A stretch of 19,651 nucleotides of DNA from Trichomonas tenax (Eukaryota > Parabasalia > Trichomonadida > Trichomonadidae): the NCBI GenBank assembly GCA_023091735.1, contig JALKBU010000961.1, positions 1 to 19,651 of the forward strand, read 5' to 3'. This document shows, piece after piece, positions 7,813 to 16,439 of this stretch (the stretch's first letter is position 1; every line of letters begins with the position of its first letter). A model generated the notes under the pieces. That model saw nothing but the letters and a program-made list of their open reading frames with translations. It did no database searches and was not told the origin of the DNA. The position numbers and the translations under genes are program-made.

Positions 7813-7986
7813 AAGTAATATTAAAATTATCAACGTGACGTAGAGGGTATACTATGTGTTTGACAATTGAAACAGATGCAGCACAGAAAATAATTCCGAT
7901 ATCGGCTAAGAATAGTTCGCCTTCTTGTTTAGAAGTATTAGTTCTAGAAAAAATCGCGACTTTCAACGAGGTTAATTTTTGATGCC
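7813..7986 (-). repeat. Right terminal inverted repeat of the transposon
   Basis: Inverted copy of the left end; core 7813-7974, outer tip 7975-7986 ending in GATGCC. Read inward on the minus strand it starts GGCATCAAAAATTAACCTCG, against GGGAAAAAAATAACCTCG on the left. The GG start on both sides supports the element boundaries. Confidence 0.9.
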
Positions 7987-7995
7987 AAATCGAAC
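7987..7995. repeat. Right 9-bp target-site duplication of the Mutator-like element
   Basis: AAATCGAAC, identical to 6625-6633 and directly next to the right tip of the element. Confidence 0.75.
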
Positions 7996-8620
7996 TTTCT
8001 TGAAATTATTGAAAATGAGATCATATAGGAAACGGAGCCGATGTCAATAAGGAAGTAATCTATCTACAACTATTAAATTTCATTATGATGCTCATTAAAG
8101 AATTCTAGCAATGATTTCAGCAGATAAATTGATTCGAAAATATAATGGAATCATCAAAATTTTTCCATAAAAATTATAAAATTCTGTTCAAATAAGGCTA
8201 AAATAATTTGGTGTATCGATTTATTTATCACAAAATTTTAATTCATGTTAACCTAATACTCTCAAGCTTTTGTTCATAATATCGAAAATTCAATCTTTTC
8301 AGGGTAACTTTCATTAGATTCTCATTTGTGTGTCGTCGAGAGACGTTTAAAAAATGGATAAATTACACTGTCGATTTATCTTCTATTTTAATGATTTTTG
8401 TAATCATAATTGGTATGTTTAAAATGCAAATAAAATGGATTGAGAAAGTGTCACTCTCTCAGATTTATGTCACTTTTTTGTAATTTTTCCATCTTTTCAA
8501 ACATTTTCGATTTTCTTTCTTTGGCAATATTTTATATTGACATAGAATCGCAGCTAAAAGCAAACAATGAAAAAGGATTAAAAATGTTTACAATTATCTT
8601 GGAAAAAATTAAATATGAGT
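7996..8620. other. Spacer with two tandem Inr-like motifs
   Basis: AT-rich and without a convincing gene; the 67-codon frame 8440-8643 (+) is Ile/Phe-rich, lacks motifs and overlaps the next gene. TCACTCTCTC (8451-8460) and TCACTTTT (8470-8477) match the trichomonad initiator pattern but have no coding frame directly behind them. Confidence 0.35.
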
Positions 8621-8632
8621 TCACATTTTTCA
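8621..8632 (+). promoter_or_regulatory. Trichomonad initiator (Inr) and short leader of the 8633 gene
   Basis: TCACATT at 8621-8627 fits TCA(+1)-pyrimidine-A/T. If transcription starts at A8623 the leader is 10 nt before ATG 8633, which is typical for trichomonads. It supports 8633 as a genuine start even though the gene is interrupted. Confidence 0.5.
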
Positions 8633-9019
8633 ATGACGGATGAAGAAACAAACAACACAACAGATTTCGATTTAATAGAACTAAACGAGATTGAACAGTT
8701 GAGTCTTATCGTTGTGATAATGTGCGATGCTTTCAACAAATCTGGTTGTTAATATTTCGCTGCTGTGAAATATTTCATTAACTACCTTAAGAGCGATGAT
8801 TTTGCAATTGTTATATTTGTATTTCCAATCATTTATCAGTACATTGGATATGCATTGATGGACTATCCTTCGGTTTCCGGTGAAAAGATTGATAACATTA
8901 GAGCAATATACAATGATAACACTTTAGATGAAGCAAATAAAGTATTAAGAATTATTGACACAATCCGTGATGTTGAATTCGTTTCTACACTAAGAAGTGG
9001 TGAACGAATATTCAATTAA
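8633..9019 (+). pseudogene. Small acidic protein of unknown family, interrupted by one in-frame TAA
   Basis: From ATG 8633 the frame begins MTDEETNNTTDFDLIELNEI, meets TAA at 8750-8752 after SGC, and continues in the same frame with YFAAVKYFINYLKSDDF for about 90 more codons to TAA 9017-9019. Without that stop it would encode about 128 residues. Both halves have protein-like composition and the second is clearly helical (DEANKVLRIIDTIRDVEF). The good Inr 10 nt upstream supports a real gene. I recognise no domain. The single nonsense codon could be a recent mutation, a sequence error or readthrough. It converges on the beta-helix gene 77 bp away. Confidence 0.5.
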
Positions 9020-9095
9020 AGAGATTTCTTTTTTGGAAAATAAAACTCAGAATCAAAAACTAATATATATAAATTTCATCATGTTTCAATTTGGT

Positions 9096-10070
9096 TTATT
9101 TATTCAATAAAAATTGTGTGATCATAAGAATGAGATATCTTGCGTTATGTGAATGATTTGGAGCTAATGTGAGATATCGGTTTTTCATATGACACTTTCC
9201 CAGTGAACACATAATGTTGTTGATAAGCAATATATTTTCTTCTTTGGCATTCTTCATGTTTTCTGTGTGTGCTTCTCCTGCGTTATCAACAAACGATCTG
9301 CTTATAAATACATTTGAACTAAAAGGATATTCAGCAACATTTTTCTCAAATATGCAATGTTCAATATTTGAATTATAATAACTTCTTAGTAATGTATTAT
9401 TACATCTATTTCTCATAACATTACAATATTGCATATTTAAAGGATAATTTTCATTAGAAATTAAGATCAAACTACGGGATGAATCATAGGTGGTTTGATT
9501 ATTATCAATTATTTGGCAATGCTTCATGGACCCATTAATAGAGTTTAAAAAACTCAAAATTAGATCGAGTAAAATGTTATTTTTTGTACAATTGATATTA
9601 TTATGTCGAACTTCACCAAATAAATTGCCATATCCTTCATTCATTAATATTTCATCATTAGCGCAGTCTACTATGGAGACTTGATAAGCATAATTCGGAT
9701 TGAGTCTACTAGAAAAGTCAGAATATCCTTGGCCATAAATGAAGCCATGGTAAAATGAAATAGAATTATAGCAATTATTGTTTTGTATTGTAGATCCTGC
9801 ATTATTCGAAAGAAATGCTCCATTGTTTACTATGTTTGCTTCACTCAGATTCGAAAATAAACAATTTTCAACAAGAATGCGAATAGAAGCAGAGCTCAAG
9901 TTAAAGTAAATCATGCATCCAGTGCTGGAGCTGAATATACACGATGCAACATAATAATTGTTTTGAAGGTCTGTAAAGTTGACAGGAGATGGATCATTGA
10001 AGTGGAAATCGAATGTATCGATATCGCTGTAGAAGTCTGTCCACGATTTCTTTAGCCAAAATATTCCCAA
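9096..10070 (-). CDS. Asn-rich right-handed beta-helix surface protein (Pmp-like), 5' end damaged
   Basis: The open frame runs from about 10121 to TAA near 9096, 324 residues from the first TTG. The sequence shows spaced short strands of the type 'xxCxFxNNxxxNxGxF' (VENCLFSNLSEAN, MQYCNVMRNRC, IEHCIFEKNVAE), typical of parallel beta-helix proteins such as the large trichomonad Pmp-like surface family. Eight N-glycosylation sequons (e.g. NFT, NLS, NCT, NGS, NQT, NNT) suggest passage through the secretory route. No ATG occurs in frame until residue 53. ATG 10098-10096 lies just upstream but one base out of frame across the T6 run formed by 10091-10086; one T fewer would give MDIFDLHFVLG joined to the frame. 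Known family members are usually longer and end in a membrane segment; here only a short hydrophobic stretch (YLILMITQFLL) lies at the end. Likely a truncated or decaying member. Confidence 0.6.
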   Translation of the reverse strand: MGIFWLKKSWTDFYSDIDTFDFHFNDPSPVNFTDLQNNYYVASCIFSSSTGCMIYFNLSSASIRILVENCLFSNLSEANIVNNGAFLSNNAGSTIQNNNCYNSISFYHGFIYGQGYSDFSSRLNPNYAYQVSIVDCANDEILMNEGYGNLFGEVRHNNINCTKNNILLDLILSFLNSINGSMKHCQIIDNNQTTYDSSRSLILISNENYPLNMQYCNVMRNRCNNTLLRSYYNSNIEHCIFEKNVAEYPFSSNVFISRSFVDNAGEAHTENMKNAKEENILLINNIMCSLGKCHMKNRYLTLAPNHSHNARYLILMITQFLLNK

Positions 10071-10121
10071 TACAAAATGCAGAGATCAAAAAATATCCAT
10101 GAAAAATATAAAAAGGAATAA

Positions 10122-10904
10122 GGTTATTAGTTTTTCAATAAAACGTGAATTTTATAGCCTCGGCGCTTTAAAAAGATAATTTCCTGTTATATTTTGATTG
10201 ATTTTTGATATAAAAATTAGATTTTGAAAAATATATTGTTATCAAATTTGATAATTCTGTTTGTTTTTAAAAATTACCATGTCCAAATACTATAATACCG
10301 TTGTTTATGAACTTATGCATCACAAAATACGGTCATTAAATTTATCGCATTAATATCTGAATTTTATAAGCAATCATAGGTATTAATATATTGAAATATA
10401 TTCTACACAAATTCTATATGTTATAGCAAATGTTTTTATACTCTTAGCACAAAACTATTATCAAGATATCTTCGATTGAAATTTATATTTGATTTACACA
10501 AAATCAATATAAGAAATGTGTATTCAATGTCAACTATATCAATGAGCAATGAGATCATTGATCAAAAACATAAGAAACTCAATTGTTCGTAAATGTTAGC
10601 ATCATATCATGTGAAATGCTCCATATCGCTATGATTTAAATTTACTACATCAGGAGTATATAATGTCTATATATCTTAATTCTCTACTCAAATATACAAA
10701 AACATATCCGATCATTTTTAACTTAACCATTATCATATACATCATGTTGGCAGTATATATGCATTTGTTCAATTAAGTCCAATTCAGATTAATTTTGCTT
10801 TGATTTCAAATTTATACTCAAAAATGTAAAATAAAATCTTCATTATTACCAAAAATACCTCTAAAATCGTTTTAACTTTTCAATGCCAAAATTATATCCA
10901 AAAA
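10122..10904. other. AT-rich intergenic spacer
   Basis: About 0.8 kb of strongly AT-rich DNA with stops in all frames. No gene, RNA or repeat was seen by eye. Confidence 0.5.
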
Positions 10905-10927
10905 CTAGAAAATCTCAACGAGGTTAA
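10905..10927 (-). repeat. Worn terminal-repeat remnant of a Mutator-like element
   Basis: CTAGAAAA then TCAACGAGGTTAA (13 bases, 10915-10927) repeats the outer end of the transposon's right TIR, where the same two blocks occur in the same order and orientation with about nine more bases between them (7943-7975). TTAACCTC at 10959-10966 lies in the opposite orientation nearby. This suggests a second, much older insertion whose body is no longer recognisable. Confidence 0.4.
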
Positions 10928-11052
10928 AATTAAATCACTTTGAAAACGTATTCAATCTTTAACCTCACCAAATCACTCCAAAACAAGTGAATGTGTAAAA
11001 ACTACGCCCTGATATGGATAAAGCCACTGTGTTTTTCAATTAAAAAATCACA

Positions 11053-11068
11053 TCATTTTCTTTGATAG
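11053..11068 (+). promoter_or_regulatory. Trichomonad initiator (Inr) of the 11069 gene
   Basis: TCATTTTC at 11053-11060 matches the Inr consensus. Transcription from A11055 would give a 14-nt leader before ATG 11069. A second, weaker TCACATC lies at 11048. Confidence 0.6.
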
Positions 11069-11698
11069 ATGAATGAACAGAATCATTCCATTTCTGTTCA
11101 TCTTTCAACACGTGACAAGGAAATACTAGTCAAGAATATCGATCTGAGCCTTCCTATATCGACATTATATCAATATTTAGAGGATAATATTTTGTTTATA
11201 TATGAATATTCATTGCTGAATGCTCAAATGTCCTTTAAAGCCTACAATATCACTAATAATTCGACAATATACTGCATTCAACACTATAGAAGGCAGATTC
11301 ACATCATTGAAAAAAATGATCTTGAATTAGAGAAAATTAAGGTCCAAGACTACCAATACATCAAAGCTATGAGAACACCAAAAGCATTTCGATCAATAAC
11401 AAAGAAATTCAAATGTGAATCAGACAAAAAAGGGAAACCAACATTTGTTTGCTCGAATTCCGGTCCCGATGTATACCTCCGAAACTTAACAGACCTCTTA
11501 CATGTCCTTTACCAATGGTATGGAATAATGACAAAACATAATTTGATTGTTGAAGATTTACACAGTGGTGTTATATATTTTGGTGTGCACTCCATGTGTG
11601 GTTATATTTTTCACGCGTTCTCGAAATATATGATTTCGATTGAAATTTTTAATGATAATCACACTCTGGCACAGTGTGTTCTTAACATTTGTAAGTGA
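11069..11698 (+). CDS. Protein with a probable ubiquitin-like N-terminal fold, unknown function
   Basis: A 209-residue intact frame starting MNEQNHSISVHLSTRDKEIL, behind a good Inr. Residues ~6-75 show the alternation expected of a ubiquitin-like fold: a strand (ISVHLS), a second strand (EILVKNI), a helix (ISTLYQYLEDNI), further strands (QMSFKAYNI) and a final ISTxYxxQ-like strand (STIYCIQHYRR). The rest is a Lys-rich linker (about 90-140) and a compact hydrophobic domain (LLHVLYQWYGI, GVIYFGVHSMCGYIFHAF) that I do not recognise. It resembles in outline the N-terminal module of the PNGase-like protein in this window, but by fold only. It ends at TGA 11696-11698, about 155 bp from the stop of the convergent cyclase. 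Possibly a ubiquitin-pathway adaptor; function unknown. Confidence 0.6.
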   Translation: MNEQNHSISVHLSTRDKEILVKNIDLSLPISTLYQYLEDNILFIYEYSLLNAQMSFKAYNITNNSTIYCIQHYRRQIHIIEKNDLELEKIKVQDYQYIKAMRTPKAFRSITKKFKCESDKKGKPTFVCSNSGPDVYLRNLTDLLHVLYQWYGIMTKHNLIVEDLHSGVIYFGVHSMCGYIFHAFSKYMISIEIFNDNHTLAQCVLNICK

Positions 11699-11853
11699 CA
11701 TATCATAATTATTATAGTTAGAATGTAATATAATGTTTATATAATCATCGAATCAAAATGATTTGATGTTAACTAGAAATTAACTAAATATTTAAAATCA
11801 ATTTAATGAATAAGTTTTTCACGTAAATATATAGCAACAAAAAAATAATAAAA

Positions 11854-14800
11854 TTATTGTGATTGTTTGTCAACGATATATGTAACAACCTTTCCATGCT
11901 TTGTTAAGATCTCACCTCTCTCTTCTATCTTGTAAGTGCCTCCATAGATGAGTTCATAGACAGCACGAGAAACGTGAACTTCCATTGGAACACCATTATG
12001 TTCCATCTGCTGTGCCATTGAAATAGCAGGGCCAAATATTTCAAACTTTGGCTTTCCTGTTCCAATGACGCCAGCTACGATTGGTCCACCGATGTGGATA
12101 CCAACTCTTACATTGAGTTTCATGTCATGTCTATTATTGACTCTTCTGATTGCTTCTATTGCTTCAAGGCCGAAATCAACTGAAGACTTTGCAAACTGCA
12201 AAACGTTTGGTGTTTCAGCGAATATACCACCAGCAGCCATGTAGCAGTCACCGATGCACTTCACGCGCTCCATGACAGGAAGAGAAGAAATGATTGGGTC
12301 GAATTCTGTGAATATATCATTAAGAGTTCCTGTGACGATTTCTGCTGTGTTAGAACTGCACCACGGTGTGAATTCGACCATATCAACGAATACAACTGTT
12401 GCTTTTTGAACAGAGAATGAGATATTCTTTTCTCCACTCTGAACATGAGAAACAAGAGGTGCAGGAAGAATTGAAGAAAAAAATTTGTCACTCTTTGCGC
12501 GTTCTTCGGTGATTAATTTGTTGTACATGAATGTTTGTGTGACATTTCTAACAGTGAAGGCAACTGTTTCGTTGGAGAATCCAGCTGTCCTTGGAACAGA
12601 AAGGAATTGTTGGTCTGTAACCCTTTTGAGATATTGAACACCGCAAACAGCCGATTTTGCTGTTGCATCAAATAATTTCTTCAGTTTAGAGTTAGATTCT
12701 GCCTGGAAGTTAGTTGGCGTGTTCATGAACTCGTTGAATGAGTGTCCAGCGATGCTAATATCAAACAATGATTTGGCAACTTTGTTATATGTTTTGACAA
12801 TATAATCATTGCGGTGTGTGACAATGGCAGCATCAGGAAGATGTTCAACTAAAGTATCATAAAACACCGCATCTCTCGTTGAAGAATCGTTACTGCCTTG
12901 TTTGAAGTTGCTTGTGAGGACGGAAACTATGTAAGTGTTCTGCATTACCATCTGTGTCTGGCATGCAGATAACAACCGCAATGTGAACTTCATCTTCTTT
13001 TCGATCCTGTCTGTGAGGAAAAGAGCGATGATATAAGCAATAAGCATTACAATACATAATACAGCGAGGACAAGGGCAGTAACAGGGAACTGTTGGTCAA
13101 TGATAACTTTAACTTTGTTTCCAATAACTTGAGAAGCAGGATACAAGAAATCATCGAATACTTGAAGACATTGAGATTAATAGATGACGGAAGCTCTTCG
13201 ACTCTTATTGGAGGAATAACTGATTGGTTTTGGGCCATAGAAATAATCTTTGAATCAACAATAGAATGGAGGCTGAAGTAAGCAAATCTGATCCATATAT
13301 CAGAAGAAATGCAGGAAATTCCTTCTTCTATTGAAGTGAATATTGCTGAATCATTGCATTTATTCATCTTCTTAGATTTAATGACTAATTCTATGAAATC
13401 AGGGAATGGATTTCCATTATTGAAACCAAATCTCATGTTGGAGTAATAATTATCCAATCTTTCATTCAACACTTCAAATCGTTTGAATTTATCCCAATAA
13501 CAGTAGAATCAACGGCAGTAACATCTGTAACGATTCCATATGTCAATATGCAAGCAAAATCAACTGTGTTCATTGTCATTAAGTTGATATATGCAGCTGT
13601 CGACATAATGTTATCGACATGTTGAGAATTTTGGTTCATTGATTTTCCTTGATTGATGTAGAATTCACACAAAGCGATGTCAACAGCAATGCAGAAAAGA
13701 AGAATGATAACTAAACAAGCAGATAAACTAACTAATTTTCTGCTTTGTGTGCTTTCATCTGTAACGGCTGTTAAAACTTTGATGAGGTTCTCTTCTTGTC
13801 TGTTGCTGTCATTTTCAATCAATGTGTTTGTTCCAATTGCTTTTGTCGTTTCAGATTTAATGGATCTCAAAGATTCGCTAATCTGAGAAACAATGTTCTT
13901 AGGAAGAACCATAAGCGTCTTGTAAATTGTTGTCTTGTCTCCTGTGATGTGGGACCAGACGACATACATAATAATACCTAAAATGACAACTAAAACAAAG
14001 CCAACAGCAATCATTGTGTAAAGTAAAATATCGTTCGAGTTATTGACTGTTTGATCAATATAATCAGTAATATTTTCACATGCATAATTCATCTGAGTGA
14101 TAATAGGCAAAATGCTATAGAAAGGATTTCTCATTGATGGACTTAATAATGTTATTCTGTTGATCTGAGAGTCGTTAAGTTGCATAACTTCTGTAAGTCT
14201 AACAGACAGCATGTCGAGTGCATCAGAAACTGAATAACTTGCTGTAGTGTTTGTCATGTATTTGGTAAAGATTACGTAGTTATTGCTTTGAATAAAATGT
14301 CGTTGACGTGTTTGAAGAATTTGTTATCTTTGTTGTAATTCCCGAATTGAGCGAATTTCTTGATTTGATTCAAAACTTGCGATATTGAATAATTGATTTG
14401 GCCTTTCAATGTCTTCTCGCCATTGAAGTTTTGCATTGGATAATCTTCGAAAGGAATTGCACCCAATGCTCTCATGAGATATAAATGTGTCATTATTGTT
14501 GATGCTGTTGCTAAGTATTTAGCGAAATCGATCGCATCGAGAAAAATCTTTGGCTTCTGAACTCTGTCCTGATATGCAGAAGATAAAGCCAAACAGATAA
14601 CAGAGACAAGGAAAACGAAGCCAACAAATGGAGTGAAGGAATTCTAATATTGTTGATGAGATCATTAAGAGCTCTGTTATCTTCAACTCTCTTATTAACT
14701 GACTCTTCATCTAAGTTTTCATCAAATGCGAAGATATTATCATTGTAATTATCTCTCTGCTGGAATATGATATTCGACTGCGCAATGCATTGTGCAACAC

Positions 14801-15405
14801 CAACGCCTTTAAGCTTCCTGTGGACGATTGTTCTAACAACGAAGTTGTGAATGTCCGATAAATCAGGATAAATTGCAGCAAACTTTCCGTAAGTGACCCA
14901 AAACAGAGGATTATCCGGATCTCTGTCTGTTATGTGCTTGAATACCGTGAAATCTAATGAACTCGGATATGCATAATGAAATCCAATGATTGAATAAACA
15001 AAAAGAGTGAAATCACTTCTTGTTTCTTCTTCCAATATTTCTTTGTCTTCGTAGACTTCATCCAAGAAATTAAGGGCCTTCTTGATGACCATTTGCTGTA
15101 AGTACTATATTAGAATTTGCATCTTAATAACAGAAATAAATAGAAATTTGGTAAATACTTATTAAAATAGCGAAATCGAAATCGTATTTTGATCAATTTT
15201 AGGAGTTTATGAGTAATTATAAGAATAAAATTCCTGCATGTATCCAGTATGCTTTGTGGGAGTTAAGAAATTACGTCTTATCACACTAATTGCGAAGATA
15301 TTATTCGAAAAAGAAAGGACATATGTTATAATCGATGCAACAACCAACATCCAGGCCATGAATGCAGCAATACCTCTATTCTCGTTTATGGTAAAAGGCC
15401 TTAGT
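11854..15405 (-). pseudogene. Membrane class III adenylate/guanylate cyclase of the trichomonad family, frameshifted and 5'-truncated
   Basis: Consecutive open frames 15092-14511, ~14650-14272, ~14300-13466, ~13500-13047 and ~13180-11854 join end to end into one trichomonad-type cyclase. Order: cytosolic-like region with FWVTYGKFAAIYPDLSD; membrane segment TPFVGFVFLVSVICLAL; extracellular-like helical loop; membrane segment DILLYTMIAVGFVLVVIL; second helical region; membrane segment FPVTALVLAVLCIVMLIAYI; PAS-like domain (VEHLPDAAIVTHRNDYIVK); C-terminal cyclase domain. In the last 430-residue frame, metal-binding Asp255 (VFVDMVEFT) and Asp300 (KCIGDCYMA) are present, and Lys296 sits at the purine-specificity position as in adenylate cyclases. 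The transition-state Asn and Arg positions are Ser376 and Gln380. A further membrane piece of the same gene (GIAAFMAWMLVVASIITYVL) lies at about 15230-15405, separated by 140 bp of AT-rich noncoding DNA; everything further upstream is missing. Four one-base deletions break the frame. Confidence 0.8.
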
Positions 15406-16439
15406 TAGAGTGGACCTTCTTCTCTGCATAATGTGAAAATTATATTAATTTTCAAAAATTTTGTGCTATTTGACTACTCTAGACTATCGATGATTGGAAT
15501 TTTTCGAAAATAAATTTGGTATCGATTGAATTATTTCTGAAATTGACGATTAAAAATCAATGAATATTTTCTGCGGTACGATAATATGATTTAAAAATTG
15601 AATAATAAACGATTAATTAGCTATCAAAATTTGAATTAATCATTATGACATGAGTTATATCTATAGATATTAAAACAATTGAATGATTGGAAAATTGAAT
15701 AGTTATGAAAATTATGGAAACCTTGTTATTTTTAATATACGTATTGTGTAATATCTTTTTGATTCGATGAAAAGTGATATTTTGTCATATATCATGTAAA
15801 GTGTCAAATATATGTGATATCATCATTTGAAACTTATTAACGGAAATATATTGAAATGAGTTATGCATCTCGCAATGACTTTAAACATTATCCTAATGAA
15901 TTGGCTTGATTAATTTAGAAAAAAATCGATTGGAAATGATTTTCAATCATGAGCATATCATTCATTGATTTCTTTTTTAATAAATCAGAACTTGCTCTTT
16001 ATGAATATAATATATTATAATAGTGTATCAACAGACTCAGATCCCTTATTGCTTCATGTAAATTAACATTATTTATTGCCTGACATATGACATAATTTTG
16101 TTGATAATTCCGTCATCATTTTGTTTTCTAAACATTCAATACCTATTCATTCTTTGTACATGGTTATATTTGCTGAATAAGTTAGAAAGTTATAAACATA
16201 AAACATAAGAATGAAATTGCATATTTGTGGATCAATCAAATCAATTTTAAAAATACCAAAAAAAAGCATTTATATTTTTAAGACAGATCTGAATAGAATT
16301 ATAGGGAATGTTTAGCACAGAAAGCTATGAGAAAGCCGAATCATTCTATTAACACATATATAATATGGTTTTCTATTCTTTGATGAATTTTAAGAAAGAG
16401 AATTTGAAAATTCACTTCAATAAATATCATACACTTTAT
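15406..16439. other. AT-rich intergenic spacer
   Basis: About 1 kb upstream of the broken cyclase and downstream of the glycosyltransferase. No open frame of note (a 72-codon frame at 16365-16583, +, mostly overlaps the glycosyltransferase), RNA gene or repeat was seen. Confidence 0.5.

Larger units (their letters stand above)
6634..7986. mobile_element. Non-autonomous Mutator-like DNA transposon (1353 bp)
   Basis: Long terminal inverted repeats (6634-6805 and 7813-7986) have a 162-bp core differing at one base. They extend to imperfect GG-starting tips and are flanked by the exact 9-bp duplication AAATCGAAC. Long TIRs with a 9-bp duplication are diagnostic of Mutator-like elements, which are established in Trichomonas vaginalis. 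The interior (about 1 kb) has no transposase-sized frame. It contains a 74-codon ORF (6906-7130, -), four 30-bp tandem repeats (7151-7270) and a segment with G- and C-tracts and a T14 run (7500-7812). With no transposase it would depend on one supplied elsewhere. Near-identical TIRs indicate a fairly recent insertion. A worn end of a relative may be present at 10905-10927. Confidence 0.8.

Noticed and set aside
7491..7843. Short open frames in the G/C-tract part of the transposon
   Set aside because: Low-complexity translations (poly-Phe/Lys, Pro) caused by T14 and C-tracts; both strands are equally open.
6634..7986. Maverick/Polinton or virus-like element
   Set aside because: Those elements are many kilobases long, encode polymerase, integrase and capsid genes and have shorter duplications. 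Here there is a 9-bp duplication and no such gene.
746..9019. Stop-codon reassignment (TAA/TAG read as Gln) because of in-frame TAA 866, TAG 1862 and TAA 8750
   Set aside because: The PNGase, glycosyltransferase and Ser-Pro-rich frames are long and free of in-frame TAA/TAG. In an AT-rich genome with such a code they would contain many. Frameshifts are also present in the ankyrin gene.
11689..11698. 5' splice site GTAAGT at the end of the 11069 gene
   Set aside because: It directly precedes the TGA stop and no trichomonad-type branch/acceptor motif or continuing frame was seen downstream.
13160..14650. Programmed -1 frameshifting in the cyclase
   Set aside because: No X XXY YYZ slippery heptamer or downstream pseudoknot was seen, and four successive programmed shifts would be unprecedented; missing bases are simpler.
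11854..15092. Plus-strand and alternate-frame open frames over the cyclase (12261-12491, 13093-13281, 13677-13886, 13796-13981, 14519-14710)
   Set aside because: Shadows of the minus-strand cyclase with no motifs of their own.
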